A stretch of DNA of 39,220 nucleotides from Acidimicrobiaceae bacterium (GTDB taxonomy: Bacteria > Actinomycetota > Acidimicrobiia > Acidimicrobiales > UBA8190), in the NCBI GenBank assembly GCA_003151955.1, contig PLZB01000044.1:1-39220 (forward strand), read 5' to 3'. The position numbers were made by a program, and so were the translations under genes. Position 1 is the first letter of the stretch. Every line of letters starts with the position of its first letter. Under the pieces are notes generated by a model. That model saw only the letters and a program-made list of their open reading frames with translations. It made no database searches and was not told the origin of the DNA. Shown piece after piece: positions 1 to 8,287 of the stretch.

Positions 1-418
1 CGTTCGGGACAGCCTCCCCATGGGTAGCCACCACCGTCACACTGAACGTCGAGGACCCCTCGTTCCCGTACGTCGCCGACGTCGGCGACACCGACACCGT
101 CGTCGTGGTGGTGTCCTTCGAGACCGTCAACCCGGTCCCGGCGTTCCCGGTCGAGGTCACGAGATTGGCATCACCGCCATAGGTCGCCGCCACCGTGTAC
201 GGACCACCCACCGGCAACCCGGTGTTGGCGATGGCGCACGTCCCCGCCCCGGCAGCCAGGGTCACGGTGCAGGTCGCCGACCCACCGTTGACCGACACCA
301 GGACCGTCTCCCCGTTCGGGACAGCCTCCCCATGGGTGGCCACCACCGTCACACTGAACGTCGACGACCCCTCGTTCCCGTACGTCGCCGACGTCGGCGA
401 CACCGACACCGTCGTCGT
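1..418. repeat. Tandem Ig-module DNA repeat, period 312 bp
   Basis: Bases 1-106 match bases 313-418 with only two differences (positions 26 and 53). The offset is 312 bases, exactly 104 codons, so the repeat lies in frame within the lectin-like gene and encodes successive Ig-like modules sharing the TTTVSVSPTSATYGNEGS segment. Further copies may lie beyond the left edge. Near-identity at the DNA level suggests recent duplication or gene conversion. Confidence 0.9.
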
Positions 419-2167
419 CGTCGCGTCCTGCGAGACGTTCTGGTTCACGGTGTTCGAGGTCGACCCCAGGTAGATGCCGTTGGCGCCGTAGGTGGCGGTC
501 ACGGCGTGGGGCGACCCGGCAACGTTGAATTGGGTGGCGGTGATAGTGCAGGTGGCCACCCCACCGGCGTTGGTGGCCACGTTGTTGCAGATGCCACCCA
601 CGCCGCCGAAGGTCACGGTGCCCCCGACGGCGGGCGCGCCGCCGCCGTTCGAGTCGACCACGGTGGCGGTGAAGGTGACCGTGTTCCCGTAGACGGATGG
701 GTTGGCCGAGGACACCAGGGTGGTGGTGGTGGCGTCGAAGCCGGTTCCCGGGTCGAGGGTGGTGGCCTGCACGGCGTCGTCGGCGAGGACCTCGGCCTTG
801 GTCGTGAGCGCGCCCGAAGCGGTCGACGCCCCAGCCGTCACGGTGGCGGGCACGCTGATGGCGTTCATGGGGCCGATGGGGACAGGCCCGGGAGTCGAGC
901 AGGTGACGACCTGGCCGGCGGTGGAGCAGGCCCAGCCCGTCCCGGAGGCCGACCCGGGGGTCACCCCGGCCGGGAAGGTGTCGCTGACGCTCACGGTGCC
1001 GGCCTCGGCGACCGTGGCCAACGACGGGGTCAGGGTGTAGGTGACGGGGCCGCCCCGTTGGAGGAGCCCGCCCAGGTTGTCGGTGTTGGTGAGGGAGAAG
1101 CTCGGCTGGGAGACCCCGTTGATGTTGTCCACGATCACGTTCTGGATCTCGTGGTTGTCGGTACTCCCGCCGGTCGAGGCGACGAATCCGAAGTTCATGC
1201 GCTTGGGGACGTTGACACCGTCGAGCCATCCGGCGGGCTCGAACCCGGCGGCCGAGGGCAGGAGGCCGGTCACATTGTGGACGGTGGGAGTGGTGTCCGT
1301 CACCTGGGCCCAGTAGCTGTCGGCCGGGACGGTGATGGTCCCGTTCGTGAGCGAAGAACCGGTCGGGTTGATGAGGATCTCGGTGTGGGTGAGCCCGCCG
1401 GACCGGGTGGCGGTGTGCATGACGGCGCTGGAACCGCCGTTGGCGGTGCCGTTCACCATGCAGTAGCCGGCCGTGCCGGATCCGGGACCGCGGATGGTGA
1501 CCTGGTTGGGGTCGGCCCCCGGGTCCCAGCCCGGGTCGACGCAACCTGTGCCGTCGGCGATGGAGCCGTTCATGAAGTTACCGAAGACGTCGAGGCCGAT
1601 CCCCAGGTAGCCGCTGACCATGCCCGGATCGACCTGGTTCCGGGGGGCGTAGCCGAGCGATCCTCCCGGCTCGCCGATGGCGAGCGGCGTCTGGGGGTTG
1701 GTCGGGTCGGCACCGGTGAGGACGAAGGTGATCCCGTCGGCGGCCGTGCCGCCCCACTGGTAGCTGTCGAAGCTGATGTCGAGGCCCTGGGTGTTGGGGA
1801 AGCTCGACTGGGCGAACGTGCCCCCCTCCAGGCTGCCGCCGACGCCGGTGAGCCGGAGGAAGCCGCTGCCTGGCGAGTCGATGGGCCCGGGACCGCATCC
1901 CGGGATCGGCGTCTGCGAGACGTTGGTCGACGCGGTGAGGCAGGCCACGTTGGAGCCGCCCGGCGCCGTGGGGTCGACCATCTCGCTCAGGGGGACCGAC
2001 GCCCCGGTGAACGGCTCGTTCAGGAACGAGAACAAGGCGAATGCCGGTGCGGTCATCATGCCGCAGAGGACGACGGCGGCAACGCCCGCCACTGGCGACC
2101 CCATCGCCCCCATCCGGACGTAACGTCCCACGCGCCCAGCCCAGCCTACGCCGCCGCGATTTCCCAT
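1..2167 (-). CDS. Secreted L-type-lectin-like protein with DUF11-like and Ig-like repeats (C-terminus off window)
   Basis: The frame is open from ATG at 2167 to the left edge (722 codons, no stop), so the C-terminus is missing. The start is supported by a GGGAGG ribosome site about 9 bases upstream. Residues 1-44 form a signal peptide: Arg-rich start, hydrophobic stretch, likely cleavage after APAFA. Residues about 45-260 resemble bacterial L-type (legume-like) lectin domains, with FDSYQWGG, ADGITFVLTG and an IGEPGGSLGYA segment. Around 345-450 comes a DUF11-like domain (VTYTLTPS, VSVSDTFPAGVTP, WACS). From about 475 onward there are bacterial Ig-like (Big_5-type) modules with TATYG endings. 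The likely role is cell-surface or extracellular carbohydrate binding or adhesion. That is inferred from domains only; the ligand and any C-terminal anchor cannot be seen. Confidence 0.8.
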   Translation of the reverse strand, partial: MGNRGGVGWAGRVGRYVRMGAMGSPVAGVAAVVLCGMMTAPAFALFSFLNEPFTGASVPLSEMVDPTAPGGSNVACLTASTNVSQTPIPGCGPGPIDSPGSGFLRLTGVGGSLEGGTFAQSSFPNTQGLDISFDSYQWGGTAADGITFVLTGADPTNPQTPLAIGEPGGSLGYAPRNQVDPGMVSGYLGIGLDVFGNFMNGSIADGTGCVDPGWDPGADPNQVTIRGPGSGTAGYCMVNGTANGGSSAVMHTATRSGGLTHTEILINPTGSSLTNGTITVPADSYWAQVTDTTPTVHNVTGLLPSAAGFEPAGWLDGVNVPKRMNFGFVASTGGSTDNHEIQNVIVDNINGVSQPSFSLTNTDNLGGLLQRGGPVTYTLTPSLATVAEAGTVSVSDTFPAGVTPGSASGTGWACSTAGQVVTCSTPGPVPIGPMNAISVPATVTAGASTASGALTTKAEVLADDAVQATTLDPGTGFDATTTTLVSSANPSVYGNTVTFTATVVDSNGGGAPAVGGTVTFGGVGGICNNVATNAGGVATCTITATQFNVAGSPHAVTATYGANGIYLGSTSNTVNQNVSQDATTTTVSVSPTSATYGNEGSSTFSVTVVATHGEAVPNGETVLVSVNGGSATCTVTLAAGAGTCAIANTGLPVGGPYTVAATYGGDANLVTSTGNAGTGLTVSKDTTTTTVSVSPTSATYGNEGSSTFSVTVVATHGEAVPN

Positions 2168-2322
2168 TGTCGTTCCTCCCACCCCGGAACTCGTCCCCAC
2201 CGTGGAACGCCGTCGTCGACGACGACGCTACCGCCCGGGTCGACCCACGACAAGGATCCGGCCGAACCTTCCGATTCGGCGCGCCGACTGAACCGGAGCG
2301 ATCGTTCCAGCTCCCGAGGGAC
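2168..2322. other. Intergenic region upstream of the lectin-like gene
   Basis: This 155-base gap separates the stop of the SDR gene from the start of the lectin-like gene, both on the minus strand. It holds the lectin gene's ribosome site (about 2175-2180) and short self-complementary segments such as GTCGTCGACGAC and a CCGAA/TTCGG pair, but no hairpin with a T-tract. A promoter for the lectin gene probably lies here; I could not pick out convincing -35/-10 boxes. Confidence 0.4.
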
Positions 2323-3213
2323 TCAGCCCTTCCCCCCCAAAAGCGGGTGGGCCGGCATCCCTACGGGCTGGAGGTGCTGACCGAGGACCTCGTGGAAGTG
2401 CTCGGCCACCTCGGCCGGGGTCCAACCCCCCTCCTTCCACATGGTGGCCACCTGGCGGGGGGTCTGGAAGAGGGTGTACCCGAAGCCCGTCCGGCCCAGG
2501 ACCTGGCCGTTCACGTAGGAGGCGGTGTCGGAGGCCAGGAAGGCCACCAGGGGGGCGTTCAGGGCGGGGTCCTGGTCGGGGGGGGCCTCGGCCCCGGCGA
2601 AGAGGTTCTCGGTCATCCGGGTCAGGCCGGCCGGGGCGACGGCGTTGACGGTGATCCCGTACCGGGCCAGCTCGACGGCCCAGACGAAGGTCATCCCCAT
2701 GACGGCGGCCTTGGCCGCCCCGTAGTTGGTCTGGCCGAAGTTCCCCCGGAGTCCGGCCGAGGAGGTGATGTTGACGATCCGGCCGTAGCCGGCCTCCTTC
2801 ATGACGGGGGCGGCGTGGCGGGCGCAGTTGAATGTGCCCTTCTGGTGGACGGCGACGACGGCGTCGTAGTCGGCCTCGTCCATCTTGAGGAGGCTCCGGT
2901 CCCGGACGATCCCGGCGTTGTTGACGAGGATGTCGAGCCGGCCGTAGGTGTCGACGGCCTGGGCCACCAGCCGGCCTGCCCCGGCGAAATCGCTGACCGA
3001 TTCCGGGTTGGCCACGGCCCGACCCCCGGCGGCCTCGATCAGGCCCACCGTCTCGGCGGCGGGGTCCTCGGCGGTGTGGGATCCGTCCAGGCCGGAACCG
3101 AGGTCGTTGACGACGACGGCCGCGCCCTCGGTGGCCAGGCAGAGGGCGATCTCCCGGCCGATGCCCCGGCCCGCTCCGGTGACGACGGCGACCCGCCCGT
3201 CCAACAGTCCCAT
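2323..3213 (-). CDS. SDR-family dehydrogenase, 3-hydroxyacyl-CoA dehydrogenase-like
   Basis: A 296-residue short-chain dehydrogenase/reductase. The cofactor motif TGAGRGIG is at 12-19, NNAG at 98-101, and the catalytic residues are Ser151/152, Tyr164 and Lys168 (YGAAK). The NDLGSGLDG segment after the second beta strand resembles the dehydrogenase domain of multifunctional enzyme type 2 and its bacterial homologues, which oxidise (3R)-hydroxyacyl-CoA. The exact substrate is inferred. The gene lies 5 bases downstream of livF with a GAGGA ribosome site inside the livF end, so it is probably the last gene of the importer operon and may act on the imported compound. Confidence 0.85.
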   Translation of the reverse strand: MGLLDGRVAVVTGAGRGIGREIALCLATEGAAVVVNDLGSGLDGSHTAEDPAAETVGLIEAAGGRAVANPESVSDFAGAGRLVAQAVDTYGRLDILVNNAGIVRDRSLLKMDEADYDAVVAVHQKGTFNCARHAAPVMKEAGYGRIVNITSSAGLRGNFGQTNYGAAKAAVMGMTFVWAVELARYGITVNAVAPAGLTRMTENLFAGAEAPPDQDPALNAPLVAFLASDTASYVNGQVLGRTGFGYTLFQTPRQVATMWKEGGWTPAEVAEHFHEVLGQHLQPVGMPAHPLLGGKG

Positions 3214-3218
3214 GGTCC

Positions 3219-3998
3219 TCAGTTCTCCTCGTGCTCGGTCGGGGCCGGGCCCGGGTCGACGGCGCCGTGGCCGCCCAGGATGGCGTCCATGGCCGCGGCC
3301 GCCTCACCGGAGAGGCCACTCCAGGCCACCGATCCCTTGGCCAGGAGGACGGCCTCGTCGGCCAAGCCCAGGGCCCGGTCGATCTGCTGCTCGACGATCA
3401 GGATGGAGCTGCCGGCGTCGCGGATGGCGGCCAGGCCGTCGTAGACGGCGTCGACGATGACGGGGGCGAGGCCCAGGGAGAGCTCGTCGACGATGAGGAG
3501 CCGGGGCGGGAGGGCCAGGACCTTGGCCAGGGAGAGGATCCGCTGCTGGCCCCCGGAGAGGGTCCCGGCCCGCTGCTGGCGGCGCTCGGCCAGGATGGGG
3601 AAGGCCAGGTAGGCCCGGCCCAGGAGGTCCTTGATCCTCTTCCGCCCGGCGGCCCGCCGGAAGGCCAGGGTCAGGTTCTCCTCGACGGTGAGCGAGGAGA
3701 AGATGGCCCGGCCCTCGGGGACGTGGCTCAGCCCCTGCCCGGCGATCCGGTTGGCCGCCATCCGGGTGATGTCGGTCCCGGCCAGGTGGACCGTCCCCGC
3801 CGTGGAGGGGACGAGCCCGCTCACCACCCGGGCCACCGTCGATTTCCCGGCCCCGTTGGAGCCGAGGAGGGCGACCACGGCTCCGTCAGGGACCCGGAAG
3901 GACACGTCGAAGAGGGCCCGGAAGGTCCCGTAGGAGGCGGAGAGGCCGGCGACGTCGAGGATGGGGACGGCGGCGGGCCCGGCCGCGGGATCGGTCAT
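3219..3998 (-). CDS. livF: Branched-chain-type ABC importer, ATP-binding protein LivF
   Basis: A 259-residue nucleotide-binding subunit. It has Walker A GSNGAGKST (46-54), signature LSGGQQ (147-152) and Walker B LLIVDE (167-172). The segment IVEQQ carries Gln where many ABC ATPases have the switch His, which is usual for LivF. The ATG at 3998 overlaps the livG stop as ATGA, showing translational coupling; a longer open frame upstream is only the shadow of livG. It should energise import through the fused permease together with LivG. HAAT-family importers take up amino acids but also, in actinobacteria, many aromatic, amide and lipid-related compounds, so the substrate is open. Confidence 0.92.
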   Translation of the reverse strand: MTDPAAGPAAVPILDVAGLSASYGTFRALFDVSFRVPDGAVVALLGSNGAGKSTVARVVSGLVPSTAGTVHLAGTDITRMAANRIAGQGLSHVPEGRAIFSSLTVEENLTLAFRRAAGRKRIKDLLGRAYLAFPILAERRQQRAGTLSGGQQRILSLAKVLALPPRLLIVDELSLGLAPVIVDAVYDGLAAIRDAGSSILIVEQQIDRALGLADEAVLLAKGSVAWSGLSGEAAAAMDAILGGHGAVDPGPAPTEHEEN

Positions 3999-4786
3999 GC
4001 CGTCCTCCCGAGATAGGCCCGGCGGACGACAGGGTCGGCGATGACCTGGCTCAGCGGCCCGGCTGCGATGACGTGGCCGCTGTCGAGGACGACGGCCCGG
4101 TCGACGACCTCGGCCACCATGTCGAGGTCGTGCTCGACGAGGACGATGGTGACGCCCTCGTCGCGCTGGACGGCCCGGAGGACGGCGGCCAGCTCGGCCG
4201 TCTCGGTCACGTCGAGGCCGGAGGAGGGCTCGTCGGCCAGGAGGAGCCGGGGTCTGCCGGCCAGGGCCCGGCCCAGTTCCACCAGCCGGCACCGGCCCAG
4301 GGTCAGGGCGGCCACGGGGGTGTCGAGGGCGTCGGGGAGGCCCACGACGCCGGCCACCCGGACGGCGGCCTCGAGCTCCGCGGTCGTGGGGCGGCCCATG
4401 TTGAGGAGGTCCCTCCAGAGCCGTCCGTCGCCGCGGCTGACCCGGTCGGCCACCAGGAAGTGGTCCCGGACGGTGAGCTCGGGGAAGACCTCGAGGCGCT
4501 GGAAGGTCCGCTTGATCCCGAGCCGGGCCCGCCGGGCCGCCGAGAGGTGGTCGATGGGGTGGCCGTCGAGCCGGACGCTCCCGGTGTCGGGCCGGCTGAC
4601 CCCGGAGATGCAGTTGAACACGGTTGTCTTCCCGGCCCCGTTCGGTCCCACCAGGGCCACGGCCTCCCCCGGGGCGACCTGGAAGGAGACGTCGGCCAGG
4701 GCCTGGATCCCCCCGAAGTGGATGGAGATGGAGCGGACCTCGAGGAGGGGTCGTTCCCCGTCGGGCTCAGGCACCGGAGATGTCAC
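3995..4786 (-). CDS. livG: Branched-chain-type ABC importer, ATP-binding protein LivG
   Basis: A 263-residue nucleotide-binding subunit with a GTG start at 4786 that overlaps the permease end by 20 bases. Walker A GPNGAGKT is at 47-54, Walker B LLLADEP at 181-187 and the switch His in EHD at 219. The longer N-terminal half (HFGGIQAL, IKRTFQRLEVFPELTV) is typical of LivG. The signature motif is unusual: LTLGRCR at 161-167 where most ABC proteins have LSGGQ or LSYGQQR, although the following LVELGRAL helix is kept. It pairs with LivF in one importer. Which of the two composite ATP sites uses this weak signature cannot be told from sequence. Confidence 0.9.
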   Translation of the reverse strand: MTSPVPEPDGERPLLEVRSISIHFGGIQALADVSFQVAPGEAVALVGPNGAGKTTVFNCISGVSRPDTGSVRLDGHPIDHLSAARRARLGIKRTFQRLEVFPELTVRDHFLVADRVSRGDGRLWRDLLNMGRPTTAELEAAVRVAGVVGLPDALDTPVAALTLGRCRLVELGRALAGRPRLLLADEPSSGLDVTETAELAAVLRAVQRDEGVTIVLVEHDLDMVAEVVDRAVVLDSGHVIAAGPLSQVIADPVVRRAYLGRTA

Positions 4787-6788
4787 CCCCCACCGTGGCC
4801 GGCTGGGGGCCGGCCGGATCGGGCCCGGCCGTCCGGGCCCTTCGGGCGTCGAGGGCCTGGAGGGCCCGGGCCACCCGGTTGAGCCAGCGGGTCTTCTGGT
4901 ACTCGACGATCCCCTCGGGGTGGGCGGCGTAGGTCATGGCCCCGAAGGCGAAGAGGATCGGCTCCAGCCCGGTGTAGTGGGGGAAGTAGGTCTGGAGGAT
5001 GAGGAGAAGGACGGCGTAGGACATGCCGGCGTTGACGGCGCCCTCCACCGACCGGGACCCGGTGGTGATGACGACGACCACGAAGGCCAGGGAGTAGACG
5101 TAGAGGTAGCTGAGGGAGGAGACCCGGACCAGGAGGGAGCCGTAGAGGGCGCCGCCCAGGCCGGCCATCCCGGCCGAGAGGGTGAAGATGATGACCCGCT
5201 GGCGGAGCATGCTGATCCCCAGGCTGGCCGCGGCGGTCGGGCTGCCCCGGAGGGCGGCCAGGACCATGCCTGTCGTTCCCCGCTGGATGAGCTTGACGAG
5301 AATGGCGCAAACGACGAGGACGACGAAGGCCAGTCCCAGGAAGTTCCGGTCACCGCGGGAGAAGTCGACGGGCCCGATCTGGGGCCGGGGCACGACCACC
5401 GTGTTGCCCCCGCCCAACCAGCTCAGGTTGAACAGGAGCCCGTCGGCGAAGAGGGCGAAGGCCAGGGTGAACAGCGCCAGGAGGAGGCCGGACAGCCGGG
5501 CCGCCACCAGGGCGATCACGGCGCCGGTGGTGGCGGCGGCCAGGGCCCCCACCAGCGCCCCGAGGAGGACGGGGAGATTGAGATGCGCAGCCAGCTCCCC
5601 GGCCGTGAAGGCCCCCAGCCCGGCGAACGAGGCCTGGCAGAGCGACAGCCAGCCCCCCATCCCGGTGATGAGGGTGATGGAGAGGAAGATGACGGAGAGG
5701 ACCAGCCCGGAGGCCAGGGCCGTGACCCAGTAGTCGGGGACCCAGGTGGCCGCCGACACCAGGAACCCCACCACCACCAGCCGGAACCCCCAGGTCATGG
5801 GAACGCTGAGGCGGGGGTCCCGGATGGCCACAGCCGGCAGGGGCGGGGGTGGATCGCAGGCGGCCAGCGGGTCGGAGCTGACCTCGATGGTCCGGAGCTC
5901 CCGGTTGAAGAGGAGGACGCCGGCCAGGACGGCGAAGGGGAGGGCCTCCTTCACGTTCTGGGCCGAGAGGATGCTCGAGTTGGGGAGGTAGCCGGTGATG
6001 AGGTTCTGGAGGATCCCCAGGCCGATCCCGGCCACCAGGGCGATGGGGATGCTCCGGACGCTGGCGACGGCGGCGGCGGTGAGCCCGAAGACGAGGAGGG
6101 TCGTGAACTGGAGGGGCTGGCTCGGCACCAGGTTGCCCCCCGAGAGGGGGAGCATCAGGACCCCGGCCAGGCCGGCCAGGACGCTGGAGAGCACCCAGGC
6201 CCAGGCGGCGGTCCGCTTCGAGTTGATGCCCTCGAGCTGGGCCAGCCGGCGGCTCTCGACCACGGCCCGCATCTCGAGACCGAAGGCCGTGAACCGGAGC
6301 ATCGCCACCAGGGCGGCGGCCACGGCCAGGGTGACGACGGTGGTGGAGAGCTGGCCGCCGTTGACGGGGGAGCCGGCCAGGTTCAGGTAGACGTGGCCGG
6401 GGTCGAGCCAGAAGCCGGTGGTCTGGAGGGAGGTGGTGTTCCGGAAGATGATCGGGATGGCCTGGGGGATGGCGATGAGGAGGCCGAGGGCGGTCACCAC
6501 CTTGGCCGTGGTCGAGGCGGTGGGGATGACCCGGAAGAGGAATCGGTCGAAGGCCAGGCCCAGGAGGGGGGAGACGACGAGGACGGCCACCATGAAGGCA
6601 ACCCACTGGTTGACGTGGTGGGCCGTCACGAGGAGGTCGAAGATGAAGGCTCCGGTGAAAGCCTGGGCCCCGAAGGCCAGGTTGAAGACCCCGGTGGCCC
6701 GGAAGGTGAGGACGAGCCCGACAGCCATCAGGGCGAAGTCGCATCCGTAGGGGACGCCGGGGATGGCGTAGTCGAGGAAGTGGCTCAC
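4767..6788 (-). CDS. Fused LivH-LivM permease of a branched-chain-type ABC importer
   Basis: A 673-residue membrane protein joining two permease subunits that are separate in E. coli. The LivH-like half (about 1-295) begins YAIPGVPYG and contains GLVLTFRATGVFNLAFGA and SVRSIPIALVAGIGLG. A cytoplasmic linker near 300-325 is followed by the LivM-like half (about 330-645) with SLCQASFAGLGAFTAG, ALRGSPTAAASLGI and TTGSRSVEGAVNAG. Each half has the expected number of hydrophobic segments. The start is GTG at 6788, 12 bases after the binding-protein stop. The fusion would fix LivH:LivM at 1:1 and makes this a four-gene transporter operon. Confidence 0.9.
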   Translation of the reverse strand: MSHFLDYAIPGVPYGCDFALMAVGLVLTFRATGVFNLAFGAQAFTGAFIFDLLVTAHHVNQWVAFMVAVLVVSPLLGLAFDRFLFRVIPTASTTAKVVTALGLLIAIPQAIPIIFRNTTSLQTTGFWLDPGHVYLNLAGSPVNGGQLSTTVVTLAVAAALVAMLRFTAFGLEMRAVVESRRLAQLEGINSKRTAAWAWVLSSVLAGLAGVLMLPLSGGNLVPSQPLQFTTLLVFGLTAAAVASVRSIPIALVAGIGLGILQNLITGYLPNSSILSAQNVKEALPFAVLAGVLLFNRELRTIEVSSDPLAACDPPPPLPAVAIRDPRLSVPMTWGFRLVVVGFLVSAATWVPDYWVTALASGLVLSVIFLSITLITGMGGWLSLCQASFAGLGAFTAGELAAHLNLPVLLGALVGALAAATTGAVIALVAARLSGLLLALFTLAFALFADGLLFNLSWLGGGNTVVVPRPQIGPVDFSRGDRNFLGLAFVVLVVCAILVKLIQRGTTGMVLAALRGSPTAAASLGISMLRQRVIIFTLSAGMAGLGGALYGSLLVRVSSLSYLYVYSLAFVVVVITTGSRSVEGAVNAGMSYAVLLLILQTYFPHYTGLEPILFAFGAMTYAAHPEGIVEYQKTRWLNRVARALQALDARRARTAGPDPAGPQPATVGGDISGA

Positions 6789-6800
6789 CGCCGCCCCGGG

Positions 6801-8105
6801 TCAGCTACCCGGCGTGCCGGCCGGTGCGGCCACGGGCGTGGCACTGGTGAGGGTGAAGCACCGGAAGACCTGGTTTCCGTTGGTGAAGGCCAGGGTGAAC
6901 TTCGATCCGGACACGCCCACGACGGCGGCACAGTAGGGACCGGGGCCGGCCGAGGTGTGGTCGACGGTCCAGTTGGTGGGGGTGGTGAGCCCGTCACCGG
7001 TGAAGGCGGTCTCCGAGTTGATGGCGTCGATCAGGGCCTTCTGGGTCAGGTCGGGGCCGACCGCCTTCAGGCCGGTGACGAATTGGTCGGCGGAGACCCA
7101 ACCGGCCAGGGCCGACTCGTTGTAGGTGTCGGCGGGCTGGTACTTGGCCATGGCGGTGAGGTAGCTCTGGAGCCCGGGGTAGGACCCGGCCAGGGAGGCC
7201 GCCTCGAAGGGGACGTGCTGGACGGAGAAGTAGACGCCCTTCATGTACTGGCTGTCCTGCTGGAGGGTGGTCCGGTCGTAGCCGTTCAGCCAGATCTGGT
7301 TGACCGTCCCCAGGGAGTTCTGGGCGATCGACCGGGCGAAGGCCACGTTGCCGGAGACGTCGAGGCAGCTGAAGACCATGTCGACGTGGTGGGCCTTCAT
7401 CTGGAGCACGTCGGCGGTCGGGTCGGTCCCGAAGAAGAGCTTGGTGTCGACGAAGGAGACGTTGACGCCCAGCTTCCGCAGCCCCGTGTCGGCCGCCTCG
7501 CAGGCCGCCGCCGACTGGGGGACGGCGTAGGCCAGGATGGCCACCGAGGTGCTCTTGAGCTGGTTTGCGATGTAGGCATACCCGGGGACGGCGGTGTCGA
7601 AGCCCAGGTAGGAGCCGTAGGAGCCGAAGAGGTTCGTCCCGGGGGCCCAGTCGGTGGACACGGCGTAGCCGAAGGTGGGGGTGCCCTGCTGGGTCAGGAA
7701 GGTGGCCCCGCTGAAGAAGGGGCTGGCCACGCCGACGACGGCGAAGACGCTCTTCTGCTGGACGAGCTCCTGGGCCGCGGTGGTATCCCCGGTGGGAAGC
7801 CCGCCGTCGTCGAGGATGTTGGAGGAGGGGAGGCTCAGCTTCCGGCCGTTCACCCCGCCCTGGGCGTTGACGGTCGAGAAGTAGGCCTGGACTCCCGAGG
7901 CGATGGCGGAGAAGTCGCTGGAGTCGATCCCGCTCTTGTCGACGATGCTGCCCACCGTGATGGAGGTGGCCGTGACCCCGGGTGCGGTGGACCCCCCGTT
8001 GCTCCCCGAGGAGCTGGTGCTCTTGGCGTTGCCGCAGGCGGCGGCCAGGAGGCTGAGCCCGGCGACCGCCGTGGCGCCCAGGAGGATCGTCCGACGTGCT
8101 CCCAT
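6801..8105 (-). CDS. ABC importer substrate-binding lipoprotein (Peripla_BP_6 family)
   Basis: A 434-residue solute-binding protein. ATG at 8105 was chosen over upstream in-frame starts because it puts MGARRTILLG directly before a hydrophobic stretch and lipobox LAAAC (Cys24), with GGGGAG/GGAGC upstream as ribosome site. A Ser/Gly-rich linker follows, then ITVGSIVDKSG and the usual type I binding-protein fold of LivJ/AmiC-like receptors. It sits outside the membrane and delivers substrate to the fused permease encoded next. It is the first gene of the importer operon and diverges from the class II aldolase gene across a region holding the shared palindrome. Confidence 0.9.
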   Translation of the reverse strand: MGARRTILLGATAVAGLSLLAAACGNAKSTSSSGSNGGSTAPGVTATSITVGSIVDKSGIDSSDFSAIASGVQAYFSTVNAQGGVNGRKLSLPSSNILDDGGLPTGDTTAAQELVQQKSVFAVVGVASPFFSGATFLTQQGTPTFGYAVSTDWAPGTNLFGSYGSYLGFDTAVPGYAYIANQLKSTSVAILAYAVPQSAAACEAADTGLRKLGVNVSFVDTKLFFGTDPTADVLQMKAHHVDMVFSCLDVSGNVAFARSIAQNSLGTVNQIWLNGYDRTTLQQDSQYMKGVYFSVQHVPFEAASLAGSYPGLQSYLTAMAKYQPADTYNESALAGWVSADQFVTGLKAVGPDLTQKALIDAINSETAFTGDGLTTPTNWTVDHTSAGPGPYCAAVVGVSGSKFTLAFTNGNQVFRCFTLTSATPVAAPAGTPGS

Positions 8106-8176
8106 TGCTCCGCTCCCCGTTCTCGCCTGGCTTCGACCGGTAGCCGTCGGACCCACCCCCCTGGCGGCCCCCGAAG

Positions 8177-8194
8177 CCTGACGCTCATGTCAGG
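8177..8194. promoter_or_regulatory. Palindromic operator candidate CCTGAC-N6-GTCAGG (site 1)
   Basis: A perfect inverted repeat: CCTGAC, six bases (GCTCAT), GTCAGG. It lies between the divergent binding-protein gene (start 8105) and aldolase gene (start 8288). The same half-sites and spacing recur at 15903, 24243 and 37299, each time between divergent genes. Architecture and size suit a dimeric TetR-type regulator. Confidence 0.7.
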
Positions 8195-8287
8195 TCAAGT
8201 GCCGTCACTGTAGTCTTATCGCGCAGGGCGCGCCGGTGGTGTCGGAGCGGGCTGTCGAGGGACCAGGGGTCCGTGGAGGTGTCGGGA

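Noticed and set aside
1..420. Direct repeats considered as a CRISPR array or mobile element
   Set aside because: The 312-base period is an exact multiple of three within one coding frame and encodes Ig-like modules; there are no spacers or terminal repeats.
20..2380. Arg/Gly-rich plus-strand open frame over the lectin-like gene
   Set aside because: The opposite strand reads a coherent secreted protein with signal peptide, lectin and Ig-like modules and a good ribosome site.
4041..8213. Very long plus-strand open frame (about 1390 codons) opposite the transporter genes
   Set aside because: Its product is a low-complexity Gly/Glu/Asp/Val-rich string without domains, while the minus strand encodes clear LivG, permease and binding-protein sequences. 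High GC removes stop codons from the antisense frame.
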